A DNA stretch of 64,000 nucleotides from assembly GCA_946803585.1 (NCBI GenBank), contig CAMPEQ010000006.1:145457-209456 (forward strand). Direction: 5' to 3'. A program made the translations under genes and the position numbers. Under the pieces are notes generated by a model. It did not search any database and was not told where the DNA came from. It saw nothing but the letters and a program-made list of their open reading frames with translations. Within the stretch, counting starts at the first letter, position 1. Each line of letters begins with the position of its first letter. This DNA is from an uncultured Actinomycetes bacterium (lineage in GTDB: Bacteria > Actinomycetota > Actinomycetes > S36-B12 > UBA10799). This document shows, piece by piece, positions 50,849 to 60,248 of the stretch.

Positions 50849-52215
50849 TTCCGGCAGATGAGCTCCTAGGTAGGGAGAAGGACCGTCCGCGTAGTAACCC
50901 GCGCGTCCCAAGCCCCAAGGCGCATGGACGGCACGGTGGCGACTCAAGCGGAGTCGAGTTGGATTCGATTGAACGCGCAGTCGCGGATTTGCGTGCAGGT
51001 AAGGCTGTCGTAGTTGTCGATGATGAGGATCGGGAGAACGAAGGCGACCTGATCTTCGCGGCGAGCAAGGCCACGCCGGAGTTGGTTGCCTTCATGATTC
51101 GCTACACCAGTGGCGTGGTGTGCGTACCGCTAAGCGGCCGCGATCTCGACCGCCTCAATTTGCCACCAATGACTCATGTGAATGAGGACCGTAAAGGCAC
51201 CGCCTACTCAGTCAGCCTGGATGCCCGAGAGGGAGTGACAACCGGAATCTCGGCAGCAGATCGCGCCCACACGATTCGAGTGCTGATTGACTCCGCGACT
51301 GACTCACACGACATCACCCGACCAGGCCACGTGTTCCCGCTGCGGGCTGTGCCAGGTGGAGTGCTCGCCAGGGCGGGTCATACCGAAGCGGCCGTTGACC
51401 TCGCAGTGCTCGCCGGCCTGCCGCCCGGTGGCGCGATTTGTGAACTGGTCAATGATGACGGAACCATGATGAGGGCGCCAGAATGCCGAGCCTTCTCAGA
51501 TGAGCATGAGTTGGCAATGATCTCGATCGCTGACCTGATCGCATATCGACGCCAAAACGAGACGTTCGTCGAGCGCATTGCCTCGGCAACGATGCCCACG
51601 GAACACGGCCAGTTCACCGCAGTCGGGTACCGCGACGACCTCGAGAAACAAGAGCACCTTGCGTTGGTCTGCGGGGATATCGGCGATGGCCAGAACGTTT
51701 TGGTGCGGGTTCACTCTGAGTGTTTGACTGGCGACGTTCTTGGCTCTCTGCGATGTGACTGCGGTCCGCAGCTAGACGCTGCCATCGCTGCTGTGGCCCA
51801 AGAGGGTCGCGGTGTAGTCCTCTACATTCGTGGACACGAAGGACGCGGAATTGGCCTACTCCAGAAGCTGAAGGCCTATGAACTCCAAGATGCAGGCGCG
51901 GACACCGTAGACGCGAATCTACTCCTTGGTCTGCCCGCTGACGCCCGCCATTATGGAACGGGTGCGCAGATCCTTGCCGACCTCGGAGTGCGCAGTATGC
52001 GACTGCTGACGAATAACCCAGCGAAGCGAGCAGGGTTAGAAGGCCACGGGATTACCATCCTCGATCAGATACCGCTTGAGATCGAACCAAACGAGCACAA
52101 CGTTAGCTACCTACAAACTAAGGCCGCACGGATGGGCCACCACCTTATAGCGAAGGTGGGATCCACTGATGAGACCGATGGTCAGCAATCCAAGACAGCA
52201 GAAGGTGATTCGTAA
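50845..52215 (+). CDS. ribBA: bifunctional DHBP synthase / GTP cyclohydrolase II
   Basis: Makes dihydroxybutanone phosphate from ribulose 5-phosphate and opens GTP, the two entry reactions of riboflavin synthesis. It has 456 residues. RibB domain: [52 protein letters not shown]. RibA domain: [20 protein letters not shown] with three zinc cysteines, [15 protein letters not shown], and [16 protein letters not shown]. An N-terminal extension of about 45 residues is charged and without motif. It overlaps ribE (ATGA) and is followed directly by ribH. Confidence 0.97.
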   Translation: MIPADELLGREKDRPRSNPRVPSPKAHGRHGGDSSGVELDSIERAVADLRAGKAVVVVDDEDRENEGDLIFAASKATPELVAFMIRYTSGVVCVPLSGRDLDRLNLPPMTHVNEDRKGTAYSVSLDAREGVTTGISAADRAHTIRVLIDSATDSHDITRPGHVFPLRAVPGGVLARAGHTEAAVDLAVLAGLPPGGAICELVNDDGTMMRAPECRAFSDEHELAMISIADLIAYRRQNETFVERIASATMPTEHGQFTAVGYRDDLEKQEHLALVCGDIGDGQNVLVRVHSECLTGDVLGSLRCDCGPQLDAAIAAVAQEGRGVVLYIRGHEGRGIGLLQKLKAYELQDAGADTVDANLLLGLPADARHYGTGAQILADLGVRSMRLLTNNPAKRAGLEGHGITILDQIPLEIEPNEHNVSYLQTKAARMGHHLIAKVGSTDETDGQQSKTAEGDS

Positions 52216-52719
52216 ATGAGTGGAGCAGGGGCCCCAACCGATGTCGTTCCGACGGATACCGGCCTTGCCGTCACCATCGTGGCTGCGCGATGGCACGACA
52301 CGGTGATGGATGGGCTGATCGCTGGTGCCGTGGAGCTGTGCGAGCAAGCCGGTGCGAAGGTGAGCGTGCTTCGGGCTGCCGGTGCCTTCGAGGTGCCGTT
52401 GGTAGCAGCGAACGCCGCGCGGGGCGCAGATGCTGTTGTCGCTCTCGCCGTGGTTATCCGCGGCGGCACACCCCACTTCGACTACGTCTGTAGTTCAGTA
52501 ACCGACGGATTGACCCAGGTCGCGCTGAGTACCGGTGTTCCAATCGGCTTTGGTGTGCTCACCTGCGATACCGAGCAGCAGGCGCTAGACCGTGCCGGAC
52601 TCGAGGGCTCAACCGAAAACAAAGGTCGGGAGTCAGCATTGGCCGCAATCGATACTGCGCTGACTTTGGCGAAGCTCCAAGCGAGCGCGCCGGGTCGCGG
52701 ACTAGGCTTCGGTCGATGA
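52216..52719 (+). CDS. ribH: 6,7-dimethyl-8-ribityllumazine synthase
   Basis: Condenses the RibD product with dihydroxybutanone phosphate; forms pentamers or icosahedral shells. It has 167 residues. [17 protein letters not shown] has the aromatic stacking Trp, GAFEVPLVA and [13 protein letters not shown] the active-site His, and [22 protein letters not shown] follows. The ATG comes right after the ribBA TAA. The stop overlaps hisE (ATGA), so riboflavin and histidine genes are translationally coupled here. Confidence 0.97.
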   Translation: MSGAGAPTDVVPTDTGLAVTIVAARWHDTVMDGLIAGAVELCEQAGAKVSVLRAAGAFEVPLVAANAARGADAVVALAVVIRGGTPHFDYVCSSVTDGLTQVALSTGVPIGFGVLTCDTEQQALDRAGLEGSTENKGRESALAAIDTALTLAKLQASAPGRGLGFGR

Positions 52720-52979
52720 AGACTTTCGAGGAACTCTTCGCCCAACTCAGCGAACGCGCCAGGGACGGCGACACAGCTTCCGGTACCGCACGCCTGCTGG
52801 CAGCAGGTCCGCACGGAATTGGCAAGAAGGTAGTCGAGGAAGCCGCCGAGGTGTGGATGGCCGCCGAACATGAGTCCGCCGACAGAACCGCGGAGGAGAT
52901 CTCTCAGTTGCTCTACCATCTGCAGGTCATGATGATTGCCTGCGATCTCAGTCTCGAGGACGTGTACGAGCACCTCTAG
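52716..52979 (+). CDS. hisE: phosphoribosyl-ATP diphosphatase
   Basis: Hydrolyses PR-ATP to PR-AMP, the second step of histidine synthesis. It has 87 residues, a MazG-like all-alpha fold. [18 protein letters not shown] opens it, and [15 protein letters not shown] carries the metal-binding Glu cluster; [14 protein letters not shown] follows. It lies 45 kb from the main his cluster, with hisG next, and overlaps ribH. This grouping is common in actinobacteria. Confidence 0.96.
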   Translation: MKTFEELFAQLSERARDGDTASGTARLLAAGPHGIGKKVVEEAAEVWMAAEHESADRTAEEISQLLYHLQVMMIACDLSLEDVYEHL

Positions 52980-53030
52980 GCAAGCAACACTCAACCAGTT
53001 AGCCAACAAGTACCGAGGTGAGGAAAGACC

Positions 53031-53876
53031 GTGTTACGAGTAGCTGTTCCAAACAAGGGCGCGCTAGGTGAGCCAGCCCGAACGATGCTGCGCGAAGCCG
53101 GTTACCTGCGTACCAGTCGTGGGAATGAGCTTGTGGTCACAGACCACGAGAACGACACCGAGTTCTTCTTTCTGCGCCCACGTGACATCGCCATCTACGT
53201 AGGTGCCGGAAAGCTCGATCTAGGAATCACCGGACGCGATATGTTGCTCGATTCGGGAGCTGCGGCCACAGAGGTTCTCGCGCTGGGATTCGGTCCGTCG
53301 ACTTTCCGGCTGGCTACGCCAGCAAACGGACCCGCGACTATTGAGCAGCTTGAGGGTTTGCGCGTTGCGACGTCTTACCCCGGAGTCCTGGCCGCGGAGT
53401 TTGCTCGCGTCGGGGTTAACGCCGAGATCATCAAACTCGATGGCGCTGTGGAGAATGCTGTCGCTCTCGGGGTCGCCGATGCGGTTGCCGATGTCGTCGA
53501 CACGGGCAGCACATTGCGCCAAGCTGGTCTAGCTCCCATTGGTGAGGCCCTGATGGTGAGTGAAGGTCTACTCGTGCGCCCAACGGCGCAAGAACCAAGC
53601 CGGGCGGGTGCGACCTTCATCCGTCGCCTAGAGGGAGTTATTGCGGCGCGGGCCTACGTCATGGTCGAGTACGACATTAAGAGCGAGTACCTCGACAAAG
53701 CCGTGGAGATCACCCCAGGGCTCGAGTCCCCGACGATCTCGCCGCTACGGGAGCAGGGCTGGCATTCAGTCCGCGCAATGGTGACGCGTTCGAGCGTTCA
53801 CACCGTGATGGATGAGCTATACGAGATCGGTGGGCGTGGCGTCTTGGTCACCGACATTCTCGCGTGCCGGTTGTAG
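53031..53876 (+). CDS. hisG: ATP phosphoribosyltransferase, long form
   Basis: Joins ATP and PRPP, the first and feedback-controlled step of histidine synthesis. It has 281 residues, the long type with a C-terminal ACT-like regulatory domain (about 210-281, including ARAYVMVEYDI and ESPTISPLREQGWHSVRAMV). The catalytic part has LRVAVPNKGALGEP, DLGITGRDMLLDSG and the PRPP motif DVVDTGSTLRQAGL. The long form does not need HisZ. GAGGAAAG precedes the GTG. Confidence 0.97.
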   Translation: MLRVAVPNKGALGEPARTMLREAGYLRTSRGNELVVTDHENDTEFFFLRPRDIAIYVGAGKLDLGITGRDMLLDSGAAATEVLALGFGPSTFRLATPANGPATIEQLEGLRVATSYPGVLAAEFARVGVNAEIIKLDGAVENAVALGVADAVADVVDTGSTLRQAGLAPIGEALMVSEGLLVRPTAQEPSRAGATFIRRLEGVIAARAYVMVEYDIKSEYLDKAVEITPGLESPTISPLREQGWHSVRAMVTRSSVHTVMDELYEIGGRGVLVTDILACRL

Positions 53877-53883
53877 ATCGCGC

Positions 53884-54429
53884 TTAGCTGTACCAGGTCC
53901 GGAACTGATCCTCGGTGAGTTGGGTCATGGCCGGCGACGCGGTAAACCACTCAGACGTTCGGACGGCTCGTTTTGCTTCGCGGGCAGTAGGTCCCTGGAG
54001 CTCATCGAGATAGAGCCGCCCTTGTAAATGGCCAACCTCATGTTGGAAGCATCTGGCAAGTAGCCCGGAACCACTAAACGCCACCGGTTCGCCATGAAGG
54101 TCGGCTCCGGTTACCGTCGCGTGCTCAGACCGAACGGTAGGGAAGCTCAAGCCGGGAACCGAGAGGCATCCCTCATCCTCGTCGTACAAGGGCTCACTGG
54201 TCTCGAGCACCGGATTCACGATATGGCTGGGTCCATCACCGACGTCGTAGACGAATACGCGAAGGCCCACTCCGACCTGGTTAGCGGCCAGGCCAACGCC
54301 AGGTGCCGCGTACATCGTTTCTGTCATGTCCGCGACTAGCGCGGCGAGTTCCCTATCAAAGCTGGTGACGGTCTCCGTCACCATACGCAGTCCAGGATCA
54401 CCGAAAATCCTGATTGGCCGCACTGTCAC
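53884..54429 (-). CDS. def: peptide deformylase (second copy, HEVGH motif)
   Basis: A 181-residue deformylase. Motif I is GVGLAANQVG and motif II EGCLSVPG, both intact; motif III reads QHEVGHLQG, with Gly where the usual HExDH has Asp. Both metal His residues and the catalytic Glu remain, so activity is likely; I recall a similar variant in other actinobacterial enzymes. The strong SD AAGGAGG lies before GTG 54429 and a hairpin is just upstream. It is convergent with hisG, seven bases apart. Why two copies exist is unknown; the other is next to fmt. Confidence 0.93.
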   Translation of the reverse strand: MTVRPIRIFGDPGLRMVTETVTSFDRELAALVADMTETMYAAPGVGLAANQVGVGLRVFVYDVGDGPSHIVNPVLETSEPLYDEDEGCLSVPGLSFPTVRSEHATVTGADLHGEPVAFSGSGLLARCFQHEVGHLQGRLYLDELQGPTAREAKRAVRTSEWFTASPAMTQLTEDQFRTWYS

Positions 54430-54446
54430 CTGTTACTTCCTCCTTC

Positions 54447-54463
54447 GTCTCGCAGAGCGAGAC
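54447..54463 (-). promoter_or_regulatory. 7-bp hairpin in the leader of the second def
   Basis: GTCTCGC, a three-base loop and its exact complement GCGAGAC form a perfect stem. On the def strand it lies directly before the AAGGAGG ribosome site, so it could affect translation. Without a T-run on either side it is not a classic terminator. Its role is inferred only from position. Confidence 0.4.
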
Positions 54464-54487
54464 CACGTACACATCGAGACCTCATAG

Positions 54488-54508
54488 GCCCGCTCGCGCA
54501 AGGCGGGC
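54488..54508. repeat. 6-bp inverted repeat between the second def and the SPFH gene
   Basis: GCCCGC and GCGGGC are separated by nine bases. It lies in the 222-base gap between two divergent genes, near where their promoters should be. I see no clear -10 or operator consensus around it. Confidence 0.3.
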
Positions 54509-54651
54509 AAGCTACCGTCAGTCTGCCTGGTGAGTGCATCGAATGCACAAGCGGTACCACTTGGCTATTGCTGCTAGCCGGGATACGGTTGCCTTCGCAC
54601 TGAAGGCTCCTCAGAAGTGGGCCTGTGTAGCTGATAGCACCGGAGGTAGCA

Positions 54652-55572
54652 ATGCAGACGCCCGAGGCATCCACCCGCCAACCGGCACCGCCTGAGTCGC
54701 AGGCCAACTCAACGAGCGGAGTCGCGGTTCTCGGCCTGGTTTTTGTTCTCGTTGTTGTCGCGGCAATCGGATTCTTCGTCGGTATCGCGGCGGACATTAT
54801 TTTGCTGTGGGCAGCCGCTGTGCTCGTCTTCGTTGTTGCTGCGATATTCCTTACTGGCCTCTACATGATCGCTCCCGCCCAGGCGGCTGTTCTTACCCTG
54901 TTCGGTGACTACCGTGGAACCGACCGAAAAGCCGGATTGCGGTTCACCAACCCGCTGGTATCGAGTACCAAGATCTCGTTGCGAGTCCGCAACTTCACGA
55001 CCACGACCTCCAAGGTTAACGACGCGAACGGAAACCCGATTCACATCGGAGCAGTCGTCGTGTGGCAGGTGGTTGACACCGCGCGAGCGCTCTTCGGCGT
55101 CGACGATTTCAGCAACTACGTGGCAATCCAGTCGGAATCGGCAGTACGGCAACTCGCGCGTTCATACCCATATGACTCGTTTGAGAACAACGACGTCGAG
55201 ACCGTCACCCTCATCGGTGATGCCAGCCAGGTAAATCAAGCACTCCTCGGCGAGCTACAGGAACGCGCTGACGCGGCCGGAGTCCGAATCATCGAAGCGC
55301 GAGTCACAGATCTCAGTTACGCGCCGGAAATCGCCGAGGCGATGCTGCGCCGCCAGCAGGCCTCTGCCATCGTCGCCGGTCGCGCCAAGATCGTTGAAGG
55401 TTCGGTCGGCATGGTTCGTCAGGCGCTGCGAGACCTCGAAGACGGCGACGATCCAACGACCCGCGTCACCCTCGATGCCGACCGCCGCGCGACTTTCGCA
55501 ATGAACTTGATGACGGTGATTGCCAGCGACTCCCCAACGAACCCCGTTGTCAACGTAGGGTCCTCTGACTAG
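54652..55572 (+). CDS. SPFH (band 7/stomatin-like) membrane protein
   Basis: A 306-residue protein. A polar N-terminus is followed by two membrane segments (about 22-44 and 46-70). The band 7 domain comes next: VLTLFGDYRGTDRKAGLRF, IHIGAVVVWQVVDTARALFGV, and SVRQLARSYP-like AVRQLARSYPYDSF, then the helical ADAAGVRIIEARVTDLSYAPEIAEAMLRRQQA part. SPFH proteins form membrane scaffolds and work with proteases or microdomains. There is no NfeD partner next to it. GGAGG lies before the ATG. Confidence 0.92.
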   Translation: MQTPEASTRQPAPPESQANSTSGVAVLGLVFVLVVVAAIGFFVGIAADIILLWAAAVLVFVVAAIFLTGLYMIAPAQAAVLTLFGDYRGTDRKAGLRFTNPLVSSTKISLRVRNFTTTTSKVNDANGNPIHIGAVVVWQVVDTARALFGVDDFSNYVAIQSESAVRQLARSYPYDSFENNDVETVTLIGDASQVNQALLGELQERADAAGVRIIEARVTDLSYAPEIAEAMLRRQQASAIVAGRAKIVEGSVGMVRQALRDLEDGDDPTTRVTLDADRRATFAMNLMTVIASDSPTNPVVNVGSSD

Positions 55573-55589
55573 GGCGTTGGCAGCATCCG

Positions 55590-57176
55590 TTACGCGCCAG
55601 CGGCAGGCACTGACTCCTCAGCCTCTTGGGTAACCATCCCGCCTGGATGGAAGAGGGCAACGATAAAGGCAAGCACTAGTGCGACGCTCATTCCGTAGAA
55701 GACGACCTGATTCGCTTGGGCGAAATCAAGTTGGATCGCCGCCCCGATCTGATCGACGATGTTCTGCGGAATGCCAGCAGGAATTGTCGTCTCCGACCCG
55801 CCTCCGCTGGCGATCTGTGACCCCACCGATGCGGCCTCATCGGCGGGCACGCCGAACCCGGTCAGTGTGTTGACGATCCGCGACGTGCTCGAATTGATGA
55901 GGATGGTGCCCAGGATTGCTAGCCCCAAACTTGAGCCGTAGTTGCGGATCGTTTGATTGATTCCGGTGACCTCGCCGTAGGAGGCATTGATGGAACGGTT
56001 AACGGCATCAGTACTAGCCGGGCCGAGCAACAACCCGATCCCAGCGCCCGCGATAACGATGTAGGGCCACTGCGCACTCAGGCTGTAGTCGGTGAGTTTC
56101 TGTGCCCAGAAGAAGAATCCGATCGCCGCGATCGCGCAACCTGCAATGACACTGGCCTTGGGGCCGGACTTGTCCAGGAGACGCCCACCCACTTGGACGC
56201 CGGGCGCAAAGCCAGCAAAGAACACCAAGAGATACAAGCCTGCGTTCGACGCGTCGTAGCCGAGGACCACCTGGGAGTAGACACTGCCAAAGAAGAAGAC
56301 CGGAACAAACGCCATCATCGCGAAGAAGAGCACAGCGTTGTCGACAAAGAACGCTCGGTCTTTGAAGATCTGGACCTTTACCAGCGGTACGGGCACTCGG
56401 GTTTCCACCTTGAAGAAAATCACGAGAAGAACCAGTCCAACGATCACGCAACCGATCGTCTTCCAATCCACCCAACCCCAGGCACTTGCCTGCTGCAGGC
56501 CGAGCACACTGAATGCCATACCTGATGCGATCAGCACCGCACCCAGATAGTCGATCGGCTCCTTCTTGTGTTTCGTGTGGATCTTCGCCATCAACGTGAG
56601 GACAATCGCGATTATCGCTACGGGGATGTTCACCCAGAAGATCGCCCGCCATGTCCACTCGCTGAGATAGCCACCGAGGATCGGTCCGATAGCCGTCAAA
56701 CCGCCGGTGATGCCGAAGAACAGCGCCAGTGCTTTACCGCGCTCACGCAGTGGAAAGGCAGATACGACGATCGCCAGCGCTGCCGGGAACAGCAGTGCGG
56801 CGCCAATCCCTTGCACGATTCGGAAGAAGATCAGCCACGCCTCATCGAACGTCCCCGCCGGCGTTGCACCACACATTGCTGACGACACAGCAAAAATGGT
56901 GACTCCGAGCAGAACCATCCGCTTGTGTCCGAAGATGTCAGAGAGGCGTCCACCTAGTACAAAGAACGCTGACAGCGACAGTAGGTAGCCATTGACGATC
57001 CATTGAACCCCTTGTTCAGACAGGTGAAGTTCCCGCTGAATCGTCGGGATAGCGATTGAGACGATCGTCTGGTCGATGAACATCATCGACACGGCGAACA
57101 TCATGGCGGCAAGCGCTAGCCACTTCGTCGTCGTGCCGGTTTCACCGGCGGGCGCTGGTGATGTGGTGTTGCTCAT
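55590..57176 (-). CDS. MFS drug:H+ antiporter, DHA2 (EmrB/QacA) type
   Basis: A 528-residue integral membrane protein with 14 predicted helices. The first helices hold MFIDQTIVSIAIPTIQREL (motif D1-like), then GGRLSDIFGHKRM (motif A) and RIVQGIGAALLFPAALAIV (motif B); FFGITGGLTAIGPILGGYL is the motif C antiporter signature. The start is ATG 57176, with GAGGA upstream; the frame is open back to 57653, but that part lacks helices and overlaps another gene. Substrates are unknown. No regulator gene is adjacent. Confidence 0.93.
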   Translation of the reverse strand: MSNTTSPAPAGETGTTTKWLALAAMMFAVSMMFIDQTIVSIAIPTIQRELHLSEQGVQWIVNGYLLSLSAFFVLGGRLSDIFGHKRMVLLGVTIFAVSSAMCGATPAGTFDEAWLIFFRIVQGIGAALLFPAALAIVVSAFPLRERGKALALFFGITGGLTAIGPILGGYLSEWTWRAIFWVNIPVAIIAIVLTLMAKIHTKHKKEPIDYLGAVLIASGMAFSVLGLQQASAWGWVDWKTIGCVIVGLVLLVIFFKVETRVPVPLVKVQIFKDRAFFVDNAVLFFAMMAFVPVFFFGSVYSQVVLGYDASNAGLYLLVFFAGFAPGVQVGGRLLDKSGPKASVIAGCAIAAIGFFFWAQKLTDYSLSAQWPYIVIAGAGIGLLLGPASTDAVNRSINASYGEVTGINQTIRNYGSSLGLAILGTILINSSTSRIVNTLTGFGVPADEAASVGSQIASGGGSETTIPAGIPQNIVDQIGAAIQLDFAQANQVVFYGMSVALVLAFIVALFHPGGMVTQEAEESVPAAGA

Positions 57177-57279
57177 GGGCGTCCTCGCGTTGTTGGATCC
57201 GCCTAGTGGGCGTGATCTGAACACCCTAATGTGCTGCGTGACCTCGATGAGCAGTCGAAATTGCGTTGTTGCGCATTCG

Positions 57280-58530
57280 CTAGAGAAAGCACTTTCCTTC
57301 GCCGCGGTAGGTCGCGATCGTGTCGACGAGGTCTGAACCTCGAATAAGACACAGGTTGTTGAAATGCTCGCTGAGCTCACCGGCTTTGGTGTGACGGAAC
57401 CAGACTCGATCGCCGATTGCAAGTTCATCGGCGGCCTCCCCACGGAGCGGGGTCTGAACTTCACCGGCGCCTTCTTGCCCATCCAGACTGAGGTCACCTG
57501 GTAGCCACGGGGTGGGTAGCCGTGTCTCATCGGCTGCGCCGGAGGCGATATAGCCGCCCCCGAGCACGGTGACGAGCCCGGGTCCAGGTCGGCGAACAAC
57601 TGGCAGCGCGAAGGCCGATGCGGGAACTGGTGAGAAGTGCCGGTAGTTGTCAAAGAGGGTTGGTGCCAGGAAACCCGATCCTGCTGTCACTTCTGTCACT
57701 GATGGATCAGCTGCCGAGGCTTCGAGGGACCCGGTCCCTCCCGCATTCACGAACTCCAGCGGTGGGCGACCGACTTCGCGCAGGAGGTCGCTGACACATC
57801 GCACGATCTCCGGGCGCCGGATGGCGAGTTCCTTGGTCGATGCGGACTGCATCAGGGTGATGGCGCGACCGCGCAGTGCGTGCCCTCGGGGCTGGTTGCC
57901 GACTCCGGCGATCTGGGCTTCGTAGAACATCAGGCCGACGAGTCTGAGTCTGGGGGAGTTCGTCACTGCGCGGGCTATCTCGCGGACCTGATCGACTGAG
58001 TGCAATGGTGAGCGCTTTGCGCCAACGTGAAGGGGTTGTCGCCGACCGATCGGTTTCGGCCGCCAAGAGGAGTCAACGTCGATGCAGATCCGCAACGGGC
58101 GGTCCGTGTGCCGTGTCGCAGATTCGATGAGGGCAAGCTGAGCTACGTCATCGACCATCAAAGTGATTCGATCGGCGAGGAGCTCGCTACTTGCCAACTC
58201 CGCAATAGCCCGGCGATCGACGGTGGGGTAGCCCACGACGACGTCGTCGATTCCCGGACCGGATTCGTCTGGGGAGGCGAGCCAGATTGCTTCAGGAAGG
58301 GTGTAGCCGAGCACCCCGTTGAACTGGGCATGCCGAAGGGCCTCATTGATGGCCCATCGACTTCGAAGCGATTTGCTGGCAACCCGGATTGGGCACCCAC
58401 CGGCACGACGCGCAAGGTCACGTCGGTTGGCGTCGAATGCACCGAGGTCGACGATCGCCAACGGGGCCTCGAGTCCGGCGGTCGCTGCATCAAACCGCTG
58501 TTTGAGTGCATGCGTATTGACCCACGCCAT
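57280..58530 (-). CDS. PLP-dependent amino acid deaminase/aldolase (alanine racemase N-fold)
   Basis: A 416-residue enzyme of fold type III. The PLP lysine is Lys53 in RVASKSLRS; ICIDVDSSWRP and the phosphate-binding FVNAGGTGSLEA with AGSGFL are visible in the barrel, and the C-terminal D-serine dehydratase-like domain has WFRHTKAGELSEHFN with the metal-binding His. This group includes D-threonine aldolase and D-serine dehydratase; its exact substrate is open. GGGAG precedes the ATG. It diverges from the carboxyltransferase gene. Confidence 0.88.
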   Translation of the reverse strand: MAWVNTHALKQRFDAATAGLEAPLAIVDLGAFDANRRDLARRAGGCPIRVASKSLRSRWAINEALRHAQFNGVLGYTLPEAIWLASPDESGPGIDDVVVGYPTVDRRAIAELASSELLADRITLMVDDVAQLALIESATRHTDRPLRICIDVDSSWRPKPIGRRQPLHVGAKRSPLHSVDQVREIARAVTNSPRLRLVGLMFYEAQIAGVGNQPRGHALRGRAITLMQSASTKELAIRRPEIVRCVSDLLREVGRPPLEFVNAGGTGSLEASAADPSVTEVTAGSGFLAPTLFDNYRHFSPVPASAFALPVVRRPGPGLVTVLGGGYIASGAADETRLPTPWLPGDLSLDGQEGAGEVQTPLRGEAADELAIGDRVWFRHTKAGELSEHFNNLCLIRGSDLVDTIATYRGEGKCFL

Positions 58531-58672
58531 TGTCAGTTCTCCCGCTAGTCGATGGCCGAGGGCGGCCGACGGTCATCGTTACACCCCATCGAAGCGGAAT
58601 TCGAACCAGATTTCAGAACCAGTGACCCCCTTTGACCCCACGGTGAAGTCAGATCCGCCCCCCCCGGCACGC

Positions 58673-58678
58673 TAGCGT
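58673..58678 (+). promoter_or_regulatory. candidate -10 box (TAGCGT) of accD3, leaderless
   Basis: TAGCGT fits TANNNT and ends seven bases before GTG 58686, the start that matches AccD3 proteins. A run of eight C (58658-58665) lies just upstream, within the -10/-35 spacer region. The 155-base gap to the divergent PLP gene has no other supported feature. Confidence 0.45.
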
Positions 58679-58685
58679 GAGTGCC

Positions 58686-60248
58686 GTGCAGCGGATACCA
58701 GCAGCAGATGTCATCACGGCGGTCTGCGATCAAGAGTCCTTCCAGCAGTGGTCTCCGGCCGACCTCGGGATTCCGCAGTTCCATCCCGACGATGCTGACT
58801 ATCGAGCCGAACTGGCTACTGCTCGGGAAGTCACCGGGCAGGAGGAATCAGTACGGGTCGGGCAGGCGCGGGTCTCGGGCAACTCGGTCGTGCTGGTTGT
58901 CGGCGACTTCGACTTCTTGGCTGGTTCTGCGGGAAGGCGGACCTGTCAGCTGGTGATTGGGGCGATCGACTTTGCCATCGAACATTCACTACCTGTGATC
59001 GCCTCGCCGACGTCGGGTGGAACGCGAATGCAGGAGGGAACTCCGGCATTCCTGCTGATGGCGGATGTTGCGAACGCTTGCGCGCGGCTACGTGATGCTG
59101 GCCAACTCCTCGTGGTCTGGCTACGGCACCCAACGACCGGCGGCGTTATGGCGACATGGGGCTCATTGGGAACGGTGACGTTCGGCCAACCCGATGCCCT
59201 TGCTGGCTTCCTCGGTCCGCGGGTATTTGAGATGTTGGAGGGATCGCCCTTCCCGTCCGGGGTTCAGCAGTCAGAGAACCTGGCAGATCATGGCGTGATC
59301 GACGGCGTCATCCCGTTGACCGATCTGCGCACGGTGGTTGCTCGGCTAGTCGGGGTCACCGTGCCATCCCAGAAACTGCCAGACCCGATGGTGGGAATCC
59401 CGGTTCAAAATACCGAGACCGATACCGACCGCATGCCGCGCGATACCGCACATTCGGTGGCGGTCAACGCGTGGGACAACGTGCTGGCCACCCGGGATCC
59501 GAGCCGGATTGGTGCGCGCGAGCTGATTGCCGCAACTATGAGCGAAGTTGTGACTCTTTCCGGCACGGGAGAAGGACAGCGAAGTTCGGCAATCACCGTG
59601 AAGATCGGGAGATGGCTAGGCCAACCCGTGGTGGTAGTTGCCCAGGACCGAATCGCTCAGGCCAACGGCCAGCTAGTTGATCCCGCCGCCCTCAAGACGG
59701 CTCGACGCGCCTTCCGGGTTGCCGGACAGCTTGGGCTACCGCTGGTCACCATCGTGGACACCCCCGGAGCGGAACTGTCAACAGACGCCGAGGAAGGTGG
59801 CTTGGCTGGTCAGATTGCGCGCTGCTTAGCGGAACTGACGACTCTGAAGGTGCCGACGGTGTCGGTTCTGCTCGGAATGGGCTGTGGTGGCGGCGCGATC
59901 GCGCTTCTACCCACCGATGTCGTCATTGCGGCGCAGAACGCTTGGGTGGCGCCGCTACCGCTAGAGGGAGCGTCGGTTATTCGTCATCGGACTCCTGAGC
60001 GCGCATCAGATATGGCCGACCAGCAACGGGTGACGGCGGCAGACATGCTGGCCGATGGCATCGTTGATGTGGTCGTCTCGGAGTCCCCGATGCAGGCGCC
60101 CGACGGGGATCCTGATGAGGTGCCGCTCCTCGCAGACGGTATCGGAGCCGCCGTGACGTCGGCGTTGGCTGACTTGACCGGGCTGGAACCAAGCGCTCGC
60201 GATCAACGACGCCAGTCCCGCTACCACGGAGGTCTACATGGAGCCTGA
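58686..60248 (+). CDS. accD3: fused carboxyltransferase, AccD3-like
   Basis: A 520-residue protein with two crotonase-type halves, beta-like and alpha-like: VGDFDFLAGSAG, SPTSGGTRMQEGTPAFLLMA and LRHPTTGGVMATWGSLG in the first; VTIVDTPGAELSTDAEEGGLAGQIARCLAELT and LLGMGCGGGAIAL in the second. It fits mycobacterial AccD3, an acyl-CoA carboxylase-type carboxyltransferase whose substrate is not well settled. There is no zinc ribbon. GTG 58686 is chosen because AccD3 begins at the same place and a TAGCGT box is seven bases upstream; GTG 58677 is in frame. Confidence 0.9.
   Translation: MQRIPAADVITAVCDQESFQQWSPADLGIPQFHPDDADYRAELATAREVTGQEESVRVGQARVSGNSVVLVVGDFDFLAGSAGRRTCQLVIGAIDFAIEHSLPVIASPTSGGTRMQEGTPAFLLMADVANACARLRDAGQLLVVWLRHPTTGGVMATWGSLGTVTFGQPDALAGFLGPRVFEMLEGSPFPSGVQQSENLADHGVIDGVIPLTDLRTVVARLVGVTVPSQKLPDPMVGIPVQNTETDTDRMPRDTAHSVAVNAWDNVLATRDPSRIGARELIAATMSEVVTLSGTGEGQRSSAITVKIGRWLGQPVVVVAQDRIAQANGQLVDPAALKTARRAFRVAGQLGLPLVTIVDTPGAELSTDAEEGGLAGQIARCLAELTTLKVPTVSVLLGMGCGGGAIALLPTDVVIAAQNAWVAPLPLEGASVIRHRTPERASDMADQQRVTAADMLADGIVDVVVSESPMQAPDGDPDEVPLLADGIGAAVTSALADLTGLEPSARDQRRQSRYHGGLHGA

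Noticed and set aside
54426..54797. A 123-codon minus-strand frame between def and the SPFH gene
   Set aside because: It overlaps the SPFH coding region antisense, has low-complexity Thr/Arg content and no family resemblance.
57177..57653. N-terminal extension of the MFS transporter frame
   Set aside because: It has no membrane helix and overlaps the PLP enzyme gene; ATG 57176 gives the normal DHA2 start.
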